NCBI GenBank assembly: GCA_030597485.1
Contig: JAUVRU010000086.1
Span: 1-7,295, forward strand
Length of the DNA: 7,295 bases
From: Anaerolineae bacterium
Lineage (GTDB): Bacteria; Chloroflexota; Anaerolineae; 4572-78; NAK82
Direction: 5' to 3'
The first letter of the stretch is position 1. The number at the start of each line of letters is the position of its first letter. The translations under genes were made by a program, and so were the position numbers. Of this stretch, positions 1 to 5,991 are shown piece by piece. The notes below the pieces were generated by a model. That model made no database searches. It was not told where the DNA came from and saw only the letters and a program-made list of their open reading frames with translations.

Positions 1-8
1 GTCTACCA

Positions 9-980
9 GTGTTATACCCCCTGACCTTCACTCCGGCGCTGCGTGATTACATCTGGGGTGGACGTAACCTCGAAAGGCTGTACGGCCGGTCTCTGCCTCC
101 CGGACCCACTGCTGAAAGCTGGGAGATCTCCGGCCATCCCACCGCGTCCACGGTCGTGGATTCCGGGCCACTGCGGGGAAAGCCACTGCCGGAGGTGCTG
201 GAATCCTACGGCGTCGATCTGTCACTGGAACACTCCAAATTCCCTCTGATGATCAAATTGCTTGATGTCGAGAGACGATTGTCAGTGCAGGTCCATCCCC
301 CCGACGATTACGCTATGGCTCACGAAGATGGGGAGCTAGGCAAGACAGAGATGTGGTATATCTTGCGCGCTCGGCCGGGAGCCCAGCTCATCATGGGACT
401 GCGACCAGGGGTCACACTGGCGACATTTCGCCAGGCAGTAGCAGACGAAAGGCTGGAGGAATGCCTGAATTACCTACCCGTCAAGGCAGGTGACGCCTTT
501 CTCATTTCGCCGGGTACGGTACACGCCGCACTTGAAGGTCTGGTCATTGCGGAAGTGCTGCAAAACTCGGATACGACCTACCGGGTCTACGACTGGGGTC
601 GGATGGGGACGGACGGTCAGCCCCGGCCGTTGCACATAAGGAAGGCGATGGAGGTGATAGACTTCCAACAAGATCCACCTGGCCCCATCACACCCATGCT
701 GGCAGGGACTCACGAGGGTATCGCCCGTTATGAACTCACTCGCTGCCAGTATTTCGTTGTGGAAAGTTTGTCGTTGGAAAGCGGGGCGACCTATGCCGGG
801 TGCACTGAGGGGAAGACGTTCGAAATCTGGGGCACGATTGACGGGCAGGCCCGGCTCAGTTGGGCTGATGGCTCCATCTCGCTTCCCACCATCCGCTTCT
901 GCCTGGTGCCGGCCTGCCTTGGTGGGTTCTCGGTCAGGTCCGCTGTTCCGACGACGATGCTGCGCGTGTATCTGCCCTGA
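9..980 (+). CDS. manA: Mannose-6-phosphate isomerase, type I (short bacterial form)
   Basis: This enzyme interconverts mannose 6-phosphate and fructose 6-phosphate in the cytoplasm, feeding GDP-mannose and glycan synthesis or mannose catabolism. The 323-residue product has the length of the short Bacillus-like class. Recognisable motifs are AESWEIS near residues 35-41, QVHPPD at 94-99, KTEMWYIL at 112-119, a GTVHA box at 169-173 and the Q-N-S-D-T-T-Y-R-V-Y-D stretch at 185-195. Family knowledge makes Q94, H96, E114 and H172 the zinc ligands, and R192 lies in the conserved active-site segment. The GTG start gives the usual M-x-Y-P-L opening. Only eight bases lie upstream, so no ribosome binding site can be judged and a slightly earlier start cannot be excluded. 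The gene converges on maf, 54 bp away, so the two are not co-transcribed. The C-terminal beta-sandwich is less conserved but uninterrupted. Confidence 0.95.
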   Translation: MLYPLTFTPALRDYIWGGRNLERLYGRSLPPGPTAESWEISGHPTASTVVDSGPLRGKPLPEVLESYGVDLSLEHSKFPLMIKLLDVERRLSVQVHPPDDYAMAHEDGELGKTEMWYILRARPGAQLIMGLRPGVTLATFRQAVADERLEECLNYLPVKAGDAFLISPGTVHAALEGLVIAEVLQNSDTTYRVYDWGRMGTDGQPRPLHIRKAMEVIDFQQDPPGPITPMLAGTHEGIARYELTRCQYFVVESLSLESGATYAGCTEGKTFEIWGTIDGQARLSWADGSISLPTIRFCLVPACLGGFSVRSAVPTTMLRVYLP

Positions 981-982
981 GT

Positions 983-997
983 AGGACTGGCAGTCCT
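983..997. terminator. Small hairpin between convergent manA and maf
   Basis: AGGACT (983-988) and AGTCCT (992-997) form a 6-bp perfect stem with a 3-nt loop, two bases after the manA stop. GGACTGG (984-990) can instead pair with CCAGTCC (1024-1030), so alternative folds exist. No T tract follows on either strand. A shared transcription end for the two converging genes is inferred from position only. Confidence 0.3.
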
Positions 998-1034
998 GGT
1001 GACGAGTCCTCACACAAGCTCAGCCAGTCCGATC

Positions 1035-1715
1035 CTACCCGTCCTCCATACAACAATCGTGCCCAGTCCACTTCCGGCAGACGGCTGGCACGTCCACCGG
1101 CGGCACAACTTCAAAATGGGCGAGGCCTTTGACCAGGGCTTCTAATGGCAAACCCACTACGCCAGTGAAACAACCTTCAATTCGGTCCACGGGCTGGAAG
1201 CCGGAATGCTGAATGGCATAGGCGCCGGTCTTGTCCAGTGGATCGCCGCTGTTGATGTACGTCTCCATTTCGGCGTCGCTGTAATCCCGCATCCACACAT
1301 CGGTGGTGTTGAGACGGATGGTCGCCCGGCCGCTGGCAGCCTCGACCACCGCAACCGCGGTGCACACCTGGTGTGAACGACCACGCAAGCGCTGGAGCAT
1401 TTGGGCAGCGTGAGCAGCGTCCTCTGGTTTGCCCAGGATCTCCTCACCGAGAACCACGACCGTGTCCGCCGCCACCACCACCGTAGGGGCGATTCGCGAA
1501 TCGCCCCTACTGCCCAGGACCTCATCAGACTGCACCAGATCACTGCGGGCGACGGCCGCCTTGGTGCCGCTGAGCCGGGCGACCAGCATCTGGGGTGATT
1601 CGCCGGAGCGGGGAATCTCATCCACATCTACGCTTCGCACGACAAAGGGGAGGCCCAACAATCCAAACAGCTCTCGTCGGCGTGGAGAAGCAGAGGCCAG
1701 GACAATCGAGGTCAT
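1035..1715 (-). CDS. maf: Maf-family nucleoside triphosphate pyrophosphatase (septum formation inhibitor-like)
   Basis: Maf/YhdE/YceF proteins are cytoplasmic house-cleaning enzymes. They hydrolyse dTTP, UTP or modified nucleotides to monophosphates and have been linked to septation arrest. The product shows the N-terminal signature SASPRRREL (residues 8-16), a conserved lysine at GTK (52), AADTVVVLGEEILGKP (82-97) with D84, and GDPLDKTGAYAIQ (157-169), the signature of the dTTP/UTP-type group. The ATG at 1715 is preferred because it puts the hydrophobic strand TSIVLASAS right after Met and has a purine-rich AAAGGGAAG just upstream. A TTG at 1736 would add only seven residues. At 226 aa the protein is longer than the usual ~190-200 for two visible reasons: residues 69-78 come from a palindromic repeat (1483-1510), and a C-terminal tail from about residue 204 is Cys/His-containing. 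The reading frame is open, so it is probably functional. Confidence 0.92.
   Translation of the reverse strand: MTSIVLASASPRRRELFGLLGLPFVVRSVDVDEIPRSGESPQMLVARLSGTKAAVARSDLVQSDEVLGSRGDSRIAPTVVVAADTVVVLGEEILGKPEDAAHAAQMLQRLRGRSHQVCTAVAVVEAASGRATIRLNTTDVWMRDYSDAEMETYINSGDPLDKTGAYAIQHSGFQPVDRIEGCFTGVVGLPLEALVKGLAHFEVVPPVDVPAVCRKWTGHDCCMEDG
1483..1510. repeat. 28-bp perfect palindrome inside maf
   Basis: The 14-base arm GTAGGGGCGATTCG is followed directly by its exact reverse complement, giving a 28-bp perfect palindrome. Read in the maf frame it encodes S-R-G-D-S-R-I-A-P-T (residues 69-78). This replaces what is usually a short loop before the AADTVV strand. Palindromes beginning GTAGGGGCG and ending CGCCCCTAC are, from general knowledge, dispersed repeats in several Chloroflexota genomes; copy number cannot be tested here. 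Twenty-eight is not a multiple of three, so its arrival must have involved about two additional bases. Confidence 0.85.
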
Positions 1716-1761
1716 ACTTCCCTTTCTGCCCGACAACGCAGTAGAACCACTTTCCGTAAGC

Positions 1762-1789
1762 CTGTCATAGGGTTATCTCGCCATGACAG
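1762..1789. repeat. Inverted repeat in the maf leader
   Basis: CTGTCAT (1762-1768) and ATGACAG (1783-1789) are perfect 7-bp inverted arms separated by 14 bases. The element lies between the predicted maf promoter and start codon, about 47 bp upstream of the ATG. It could be a dyad operator or an mRNA hairpin in the maf leader. The sequence does not decide between these. Confidence 0.4.
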
Positions 1790-1823
1790 CAGGATACATT
1801 CCCACAACGCAACGTTACATAAC

Positions 1824-1851
1824 ACTATAGCACGTTTCCGGAATTTTGCAA
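1824..1851 (-). promoter_or_regulatory. Predicted sigma70-type promoter for maf
   Basis: On the minus strand TTGCAA (1851-1846) is followed after 16 bp by TATAGT (1829-1824). This is 4/6 and 5/6 agreement with the -35 and -10 consensus. Transcription would start near 1817 and give a leader of about 100 nt before the maf ATG, containing the 1762-1789 inverted repeat. The same TTGCAA hexamer is used by the predicted forward promoter. Confidence 0.45.
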
Positions 1852-1874
1852 ATAGGAAAAATGGGTAGTAAAAT
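1846..1874 (+). promoter_or_regulatory. Predicted sigma70-type promoter for the membrane-protein operon
   Basis: TTGCAA (1846-1851), a 17-bp spacer and TAAAAT (1869-1874) match the -35 and -10 consensus at 4/6 and 5/6. The start site would be near 1881, leaving a very short leader that contains GAGGT (1883-1887), six bases before the ATG at 1894. Surrounding sequence is noticeably AT-richer than the genes, as expected of a promoter. Confidence 0.45.
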
Positions 1875-1893
1875 AGGCCGCTGAGGTCACCGG

Positions 1894-3555
1894 ATGTTCG
1901 TACTTGCAGTTTCCCCCCTTATGCCAGCCTACGTGCTGTTGGCCGGAGCTTTGTTGCCCCTGGCCACGGGCTCTGGTCAGGAATCCCGTCGCCACTGGTT
2001 GGCGGTGGGCATAGCTGTCGTATCCGTATTGGGGCTGGCCATTGCTGCCAGTGACAATCGTTTGGCCGCTGACCTGCTGCCGGGATCCCAGAGTGTCACC
2101 CAGATACACGTGTTGGCAGAGTGGCTGGGCGAGCCAGTTTTGGTCTCACGCTTCCCCGCTTCTGAGCCGCTTGTCTGGGTGTTGATGTTATCGCTGCTGG
2201 CGATCGTGCTGGCGGGACGAGAAACCGCAGATCGAACGCCCCCCTTGAGTCTGGCAGCCCTGTTCGTGATGGCGGCCGCAGCCTACGGACTGCTGCTGGC
2301 CGGCACCTACCGGACGCTGGCCTTTTCCCTGTTTCTTTTTGACGGAACTGCTGCACTGTTCATGCTGTCCCACCAACAGCCTGGCAGGGCAGTCGGGCGA
2401 TTGCTGTTGGGTGTTCTTTCCAGTGCCGCCGTGCTGGGCCTGTCCCAGGGCGTCGACGTGCCCACGACCGGCCCGCTCGCACTGGGCGGCGTGTTTACCC
2501 TGCTGATCTGGTTGCGCCTGGGCCTGTATCCTGTTCTCGAGTCGGACGAATTCCCGGGGGCCGTGCCCTCATTGCGCCTGGGGTGGGTCACCATCAATCT
2601 GTTGGTCGGCCTTTATCTGATCCCTACAGGTGTCGCCCATTGGGTAGTGTGGCTTGCGCTGGCAACCACAGTCCTCCACGGCACGCTGGCGTGGCTGGAA
2701 CCCGACCGGGAAAGATCGCTGGCCCACGCCGCTCACACGCTGGCGGGCGGGGTGCTGGTGATGGCGGCAGCAGGCGGAGAAAGCCAGGGCGCTGTGGCGG
2801 CGGCCTCAAGTATACTGCTTGGCCTGGTCGCTCTGGCGCTGACCTCACCCCGGCTGGGACCTCTCAGCTGGCCTCGTTCTGTCCCGCCCGCGGGGCGAAG
2901 TCCCGCACGCTGTCCCGCGGGGCGGATATGGGCCTACGTGCCGCCATTCCTGGCGACGCTGTCACTGGCGGGCGCTCCCCTGACACTGGGGTGGCTGGGG
3001 CGTGGCGCTCTCTACCAGACAACCTGGGCAGCCGGTGCGCTGGGCGTACTCGCATTGGTCGTCATCGCCGAAGGCGCTGCGTTGTCGGTACTCTACCGCT
3101 ATTGGCAGCTCCTGTTTCACGACGCGTCTCCCAGAAAAACTGGAATCTGGCATCCATTGGGTGCCACCCTGGCGGCCGTTCCCTTTCTCGTGCCGGTCGT
3201 CGGGCCGCGTCTTATGTCACTCCTGGTGCCACCTCAGTCTGTTGCCGTATTCGCTATGCCGAGCGCCATTGGCGCATGGGTGGGATTGGCCGGTCCGGTG
3301 CTTTGGGCGCTCTTTCTAGGGTATGGGCGCCGCTGGCTGTTGAATGCGCTGCTGCCCTGGCGGCTGGACTTGATGGGATGGTTGCGGCTGGGCTGGTTGG
3401 CGCGATGCGTGGCCCGGGCACTAGATACGCTCAGCAGAGTCCTGCTTCGCGTCAGAGCGATCATCGAAGGTGAGCATTATCTGGCCTGGGCGATACTGCT
3501 GGCAGTATGCATAGGACTGCTGATCGCATTCTATCCTTCCGATATTTCGCATTGA
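1894..3555 (+). CDS. Diverged antiporter-like membrane subunit (NuoL/M/N, HyfB superfamily)
   Basis: A 553-residue polytopic membrane protein with about 13-14 hydrophobic segments. I assign it to the proton-conducting antiporter-like superfamily from faint but ordered similarities. Residues 222-242 (GAVPS...INLLVGLYL) resemble the TM7 block APTPVSALL..TMVKAGVYL. Residues 271-290 (DRERSLAHAAHTLAGG) resemble DIKRVLAYSTxSQLGY, and 357-370 (SLAGAPLTLGWLGR) resemble LAGLPPxSGFxSK. In these alignments the TM7 lysine position is L237, the DIK lysine is E273 and the SGFxSK lysine is R370. The C-terminal amphipathic stretch (about 490-525) plus a final membrane segment recalls extended NuoL/HyfB tails. 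It is first of three closely spaced genes. GAGGT six bases upstream supports the ATG. Residues 330-344 come from a GC-rich repeat. Substrate and partner are unknown; a quite different multipass protein remains possible. Confidence 0.7.
   Translation: MFVLAVSPLMPAYVLLAGALLPLATGSGQESRRHWLAVGIAVVSVLGLAIAASDNRLAADLLPGSQSVTQIHVLAEWLGEPVLVSRFPASEPLVWVLMLSLLAIVLAGRETADRTPPLSLAALFVMAAAAYGLLLAGTYRTLAFSLFLFDGTAALFMLSHQQPGRAVGRLLLGVLSSAAVLGLSQGVDVPTTGPLALGGVFTLLIWLRLGLYPVLESDEFPGAVPSLRLGWVTINLLVGLYLIPTGVAHWVVWLALATTVLHGTLAWLEPDRERSLAHAAHTLAGGVLVMAAAGGESQGAVAAASSILLGLVALALTSPRLGPLSWPRSVPPAGRSPARCPAGRIWAYVPPFLATLSLAGAPLTLGWLGRGALYQTTWAAGALGVLALVVIAEGAALSVLYRYWQLLFHDASPRKTGIWHPLGATLAAVPFLVPVVGPRLMSLLVPPQSVAVFAMPSAIGAWVGLAGPVLWALFLGYGRRWLLNALLPWRLDLMGWLRLGWLARCVARALDTLSRVLLRVRAIIEGEHYLAWAILLAVCIGLLIAFYPSDISH
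2881..2923. repeat. GC-rich repeat cluster within the first membrane-protein gene
   Basis: GTCCCGC occurs three times (2881, 2900, 2912) and its near-complement GCGGGGC twice (2890-2896, 2917-2923). They can form several alternative hairpins; for example 2881-2887 pairs with 2890-2896 using one G-T wobble. In frame it encodes a Pro/Arg/Gly/Ala-rich loop, about V330-R344, between two predicted membrane helices. It looks like a local expansion or a small inserted repeat, because such a basic low-complexity loop is unlike the rest of the protein. Confidence 0.5.
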
Positions 3556-3567
3556 GGATCACACTTG
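3554..3567 (+). promoter_or_regulatory. Ribosome binding site deciding the TTG start of the second operon gene
   Basis: GAGGA (3554-3558) overlaps the TGA stop of the preceding gene and lies six bases before TTG (3565-3567). No ATG or GTG start with comparable spacing is seen, and starting here keeps the first hydrophobic segment complete. This supports a TTG start and translational coupling. Confidence 0.6.
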
Positions 3568-4242
3568 CCCACACTGCGTGACGTTCTCTATCAGCTTCAA
3601 TTCATCACCCACGAACTGGCGGTCTTGGGGTTATTTGTTACTGCTGGGCTAATCGCGCTGGTACGGGACTGGCGCGTGTCACTGCTAGCGCTGTTGGGGC
3701 AATACGTTGTGACTGGATACATTCTGTCACGGTTGGTGCTGCCGGAACTTGCCCTGATCAAAATCCTGATGGGCGCCCTGATCTGCCCTATGTTGTACCT
3801 GGCGGCCCGCCAGTCTGGCTGGAATCTGCTTTCGTCGCAGCGTGCCACCCCGCGCTCGATTCGAGCCGGGCATGGGGACAGCACCGGGTACTACGTCTTT
3901 CGCGTGAACTTGCCGTTCAGGATACTGGCGGTGACACTCGTGCTGATGTTGGCAGTTGTGCTCAACCAGACTTATCCCCTGCCAACGATTCCGCCTGACG
4001 TTGGCCTTGGTTGCTACTGGTTGATCCTCATCGGCCTTCTTATCCTCATGCTAACGGAGGAGCCGCTCAAGGGGGGACTTGGGCTGTTGACTCTGCTCAC
4101 TGGCTTCGACCTGCTATACACGCCGCTTGAGCACAGCCTGGTGGTGGCCTGGTTGTGGGCAGTCGTCAACTTATTGCTAGCTCTGGCAATTGCCTTCTTG
4201 GCCGTCGTCAAGGGCGTGGGCACAATGGAAGAAGACTTATGA
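3565..4242 (+). CDS. HyfE/NuoK-like multipass membrane subunit
   Basis: A 225-residue protein with about six hydrophobic segments and a polar loop at residues 84-115. Length and layout fit hydrogenase-4 component E (HyfE, about 216 aa), a member of the NuoK/MrpC group. The block ALIKILMGALICPMLYLAAR (63-82) resembles the HyfE segment F-I-T-K-V-L-L-V-P-L-I-M-T-Y-A-A-R. The C-terminal ending KGVGTMEEDL resembles the charged HyfE tail. The segment LLTLLTGFDLL (174-184) sits where HyfE/NuoK carry a conserved glutamate in a membrane helix; here only D182 is acidic, shifted by several residues. It follows the first gene by nine bases and overlaps the third by ATGA, so it is almost certainly co-translated with them. 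In the wider family such subunits sit between antiporter-like subunits in the membrane arm, matching the gene order. HyfE comparisons are from memory. Confidence 0.65.
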   Translation: MPTLRDVLYQLQFITHELAVLGLFVTAGLIALVRDWRVSLLALLGQYVVTGYILSRLVLPELALIKILMGALICPMLYLAARQSGWNLLSSQRATPRSIRAGHGDSTGYYVFRVNLPFRILAVTLVLMLAVVLNQTYPLPTIPPDVGLGCYWLILIGLLILMLTEEPLKGGLGLLTLLTGFDLLYTPLEHSLVVAWLWAVVNLLLALAIAFLAVVKGVGTMEEDL

Positions 4243-5627
4243 TCGAGCCCCCCCTGTGGTTGGTGATTCTGCCGATAGCGGCAACACCCGTAGTCTACCT
4301 TACCCGCCGCTGGTCAGCCGGGACGTATGTGGCTGCGACGGTATCGCTGCTGACCGGTTTGCTTGCCTGGAGCCTGCCTCCCACCAACATGATGCGCCTG
4401 ATGGGACGAGCTTTTCTGCTCGATCCCCTTACGCAGCAGGTTCTGGCACTGCTCTTTGTGACGTCAGCCGTTATGTTCCTGGCCAGCCACCGGTTGGGAC
4501 AGGGTTCCTATTTTGCCCCTCTTGGGCTGGTCGTGCTCGCGTTGTTCGCGATAGCGGGGATGTCGCGTCACCTGGCCATCACAGCCCTCGCTCTGACATT
4601 GGCCGCTGTTACCTGCGTTCCGGTGATCCAGGGAGAGCAAACCATCTCCACTCGGGCTGCGTGGCGTTTCCTGGTCATGATGTTCATAGCCCTTCCTTTT
4701 TTCCTGCTAGCCGCCTGGCGCGTTGACCTGTACCGAGAAGACGTGGAACATGCCATCTATCTGAGACATGCGGCCGTTTTTTTGGCCACGGGGCTGTCAA
4801 TTTGGTTGGCTGCCGTGCCCATGTATGGCTGGCTGACGGCGGTGGGTGCTGAAGCGCCTCCCCTGGCGGCTGTTTTCGTCTTGGTGGGATTTCCACTGGT
4901 AGCGTTGGTCACGTTGTCGCACGTGCTGGCTGAGGCATCGTGGTTCGCGTGGCCAGCGGAGGCGAGCAGGCTGTTACTGCTGGCGGGGCTGGCGTCTGTA
5001 GCCCTGGGGGGGACGCTGACCAGCGTTCAGCGCAGCCTGCGTTCAGTGATGGGTTATTCCGCCCTGTTCGGCCTGGGTTGCCTGCTGGTTGCCCTTGCTG
5101 TGCGGGGATCGGACGGCGGCCTGGCTACCTACTCTGGGGCGGTGACGTGGGTGTTGGGATTGGCGCTGGTGGGGATAGCCACGGCGGTTATTCGGCATCG
5201 GGTGGGAGATGATGCCTTCGCGGGACTGCAGGGCGCAGCCGGTCGGCTGCCGCTGGCTGTCACCGGCCTGATGCTGGGAGGCTTCACCCTGGCTGGTCTG
5301 CCATTGACCGCTGGGTTCCCTGCTCGCTGGGTCCTTCTCCACGACCTGGCCCAAGCCCACCCGCGCTGGGTGTGGTTGGTGGTGGCTTCCGGTGTCGGAG
5401 TGGCGATCGCATACCTGCGCGCGCTGAAGATCCTGTTGACAACACCAGCAGAAACAGCACGCCTCTGGCGGCCCAACGCTGCCTGGCTGGCAACTGCTCT
5501 GCTGGTGCTTCTGGGACTGCTTACTGTCGGGCTGGGCCTGTTTCCCGACCCTCTCTTCCGCATAGCGATGCGTCTGGTCGGCTTGTCCCTCCCTGGACAC
5601 TGGGACGGTGTAGATACCGGGATATAG
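4239..5627 (+). CDS. Diverged antiporter-like membrane subunit (NuoM/N, HyfF superfamily)
   Basis: A 462-residue polytopic protein with roughly 13-14 hydrophobic segments, the clearer of the two antiporter-like subunits. VPMYGWLTAVGAEAPP (193-208) corresponds to the family block FHxWLPDAHxEAPT. SLRSVMGYSALFGLG (266-280) matches DLKRLLAYSSxxHxG. GFTLAGLPLTAGFPAR (348-363) matches LSLAGIPPTAGFxGK, and AYLRALKILL (391-400) matches the YYYLRxxK segment. Measured from EAP, the usual TM7 lysine falls at L220, the TM8-preceding lysine is R268 and the TAGFxGK lysine is R363. The TM5 glutamate also seems absent (region 110-130). K397 is kept. The ATG at 4239 overlaps the upstream stop (ATGA) and has GGAAGAAG before it. 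An earlier in-frame start at 4155 would overlap the previous gene by 88 bases and add a hydrophilic, unrelated leader. It probably forms a membrane complex with the two upstream products. Confidence 0.78.
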   Translation: MIEPPLWLVILPIAATPVVYLTRRWSAGTYVAATVSLLTGLLAWSLPPTNMMRLMGRAFLLDPLTQQVLALLFVTSAVMFLASHRLGQGSYFAPLGLVVLALFAIAGMSRHLAITALALTLAAVTCVPVIQGEQTISTRAAWRFLVMMFIALPFFLLAAWRVDLYREDVEHAIYLRHAAVFLATGLSIWLAAVPMYGWLTAVGAEAPPLAAVFVLVGFPLVALVTLSHVLAEASWFAWPAEASRLLLLAGLASVALGGTLTSVQRSLRSVMGYSALFGLGCLLVALAVRGSDGGLATYSGAVTWVLGLALVGIATAVIRHRVGDDAFAGLQGAAGRLPLAVTGLMLGGFTLAGLPLTAGFPARWVLLHDLAQAHPRWVWLVVASGVGVAIAYLRALKILLTTPAETARLWRPNAAWLATALLVLLGLLTVGLGLFPDPLFRIAMRLVGLSLPGHWDGVDTGI

Positions 5628-5641
5628 GTATACCCGTTGCC

Positions 5642-5668
5642 GCACCTGTAGCGCAATGCGACAGGTGC
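5642..5668 (+). terminator. Hairpin after the membrane-protein operon
   Basis: GCACCTGT (5642-5649) pairs perfectly with ACAGGTGC (5661-5668). An inner CGC/GCG pair closes an AAT loop, leaving a two-base AG bulge. It begins 15 bp after the operon's stop codon. Only position suggests termination, as no T-run follows. A structured 3' end that blocks mRNA decay is an alternative. Confidence 0.4.
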
Positions 5669-5820
5669 CAGCCAGCAGTCGTTCGTGATATGGTACTTCT
5701 GATCAGCCTCTTTCCAGATCGCACAATTCTCCCAAAAACGTTGTTCGCCACGGCTGGAAGTGTCCATTGATCTCTCTCTACCCATGACTTCTTGACAAGC
5801 ATTCTTCCACGTCAATGGAC
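5669..5820. other. Non-coding stretch with a 9-bp inverted repeat
   Basis: I see no convincing gene here. GTCCATTGA (5762-5770) and TCAATGGAC (5812-5820) are perfect inverted arms 41 bp apart. The right arm ends exactly where the attC-like element begins, so the integration junction and the repeat coincide. A minus-strand open frame starting near 5815 crosses the region and continues antisense through the upstream membrane-protein gene. Its first 60 or so codons have a mixed, Trp/Cys-containing composition, but no family is recognised. Confidence 0.4.
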
Positions 5821-5935
5821 CAGCTCACCCGCTTGGCAGGTCTGGCGTGTGACCGTCGCCGTTCGTCACCTCCTCAGGCTTGGTACAGTCGAAGTCGCCG
5901 CCGATTAGCCAAGTCGGGTGCAGCGGTTGTTAGGC
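5821..5935 (-). other. attC-like recombination site with one core box missing
   Basis: The right end has the core GTTAGGC (5929-5935; GCCTAAC on the minus strand). Inside it, GCT-CACCCG-CTTGG (5823-5836) pairs with CCAAG-T-CGGGTG-C-AGC (5909-5924). That gives 14 bp interrupted only by extrahelical bases at 5914 and 5921. A core, an imperfect stem with unpaired bases and a large loop are the architecture of integron attC sites. The expected second core to the left of 5821 is absent: the bases there are GGAC, part of the 9-bp inverted repeat. In cassette orientation (minus strand) the site lies 56 bp after the stop of the small membrane gene, where a cassette's own attC belongs. Confidence 0.5.
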
Positions 5936-5991
5936 CGCTGATTACCAGATACCTATCGTGCGCCATTGCCCGGTCGAGAAGGAGCCCCTGC

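Noticed and set aside
474..1013. 179-codon minus-strand frame antisense to manA
   Set aside because: It is opposite conserved manA motifs and resembles no family.
1716..1736. TTG start at 1736 for maf
   Set aside because: It would add seven hydrophilic residues before the conserved strand; the ATG at 1715 has a purine-rich site just upstream and fits the family.
2583..3473. 296-codon plus-strand open frame within the first membrane-protein gene
   Set aside because: It is Arg/Gly-rich with no recognisable motif and lies wholly inside a frame with hydrophobic periodicity and family resemblance; a frame shadow.
5043..5815. Two long minus-strand open frames antisense to the third membrane-protein gene
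   Set aside because: They overlap a gene with clear family motifs on the opposite strand, are low-complexity (Ser/Arg/Gln-rich), and reflect GC-rich antisense frames. The part beyond the gene (5646-5815) has a more protein-like composition but no recognised family, so I did not call it.
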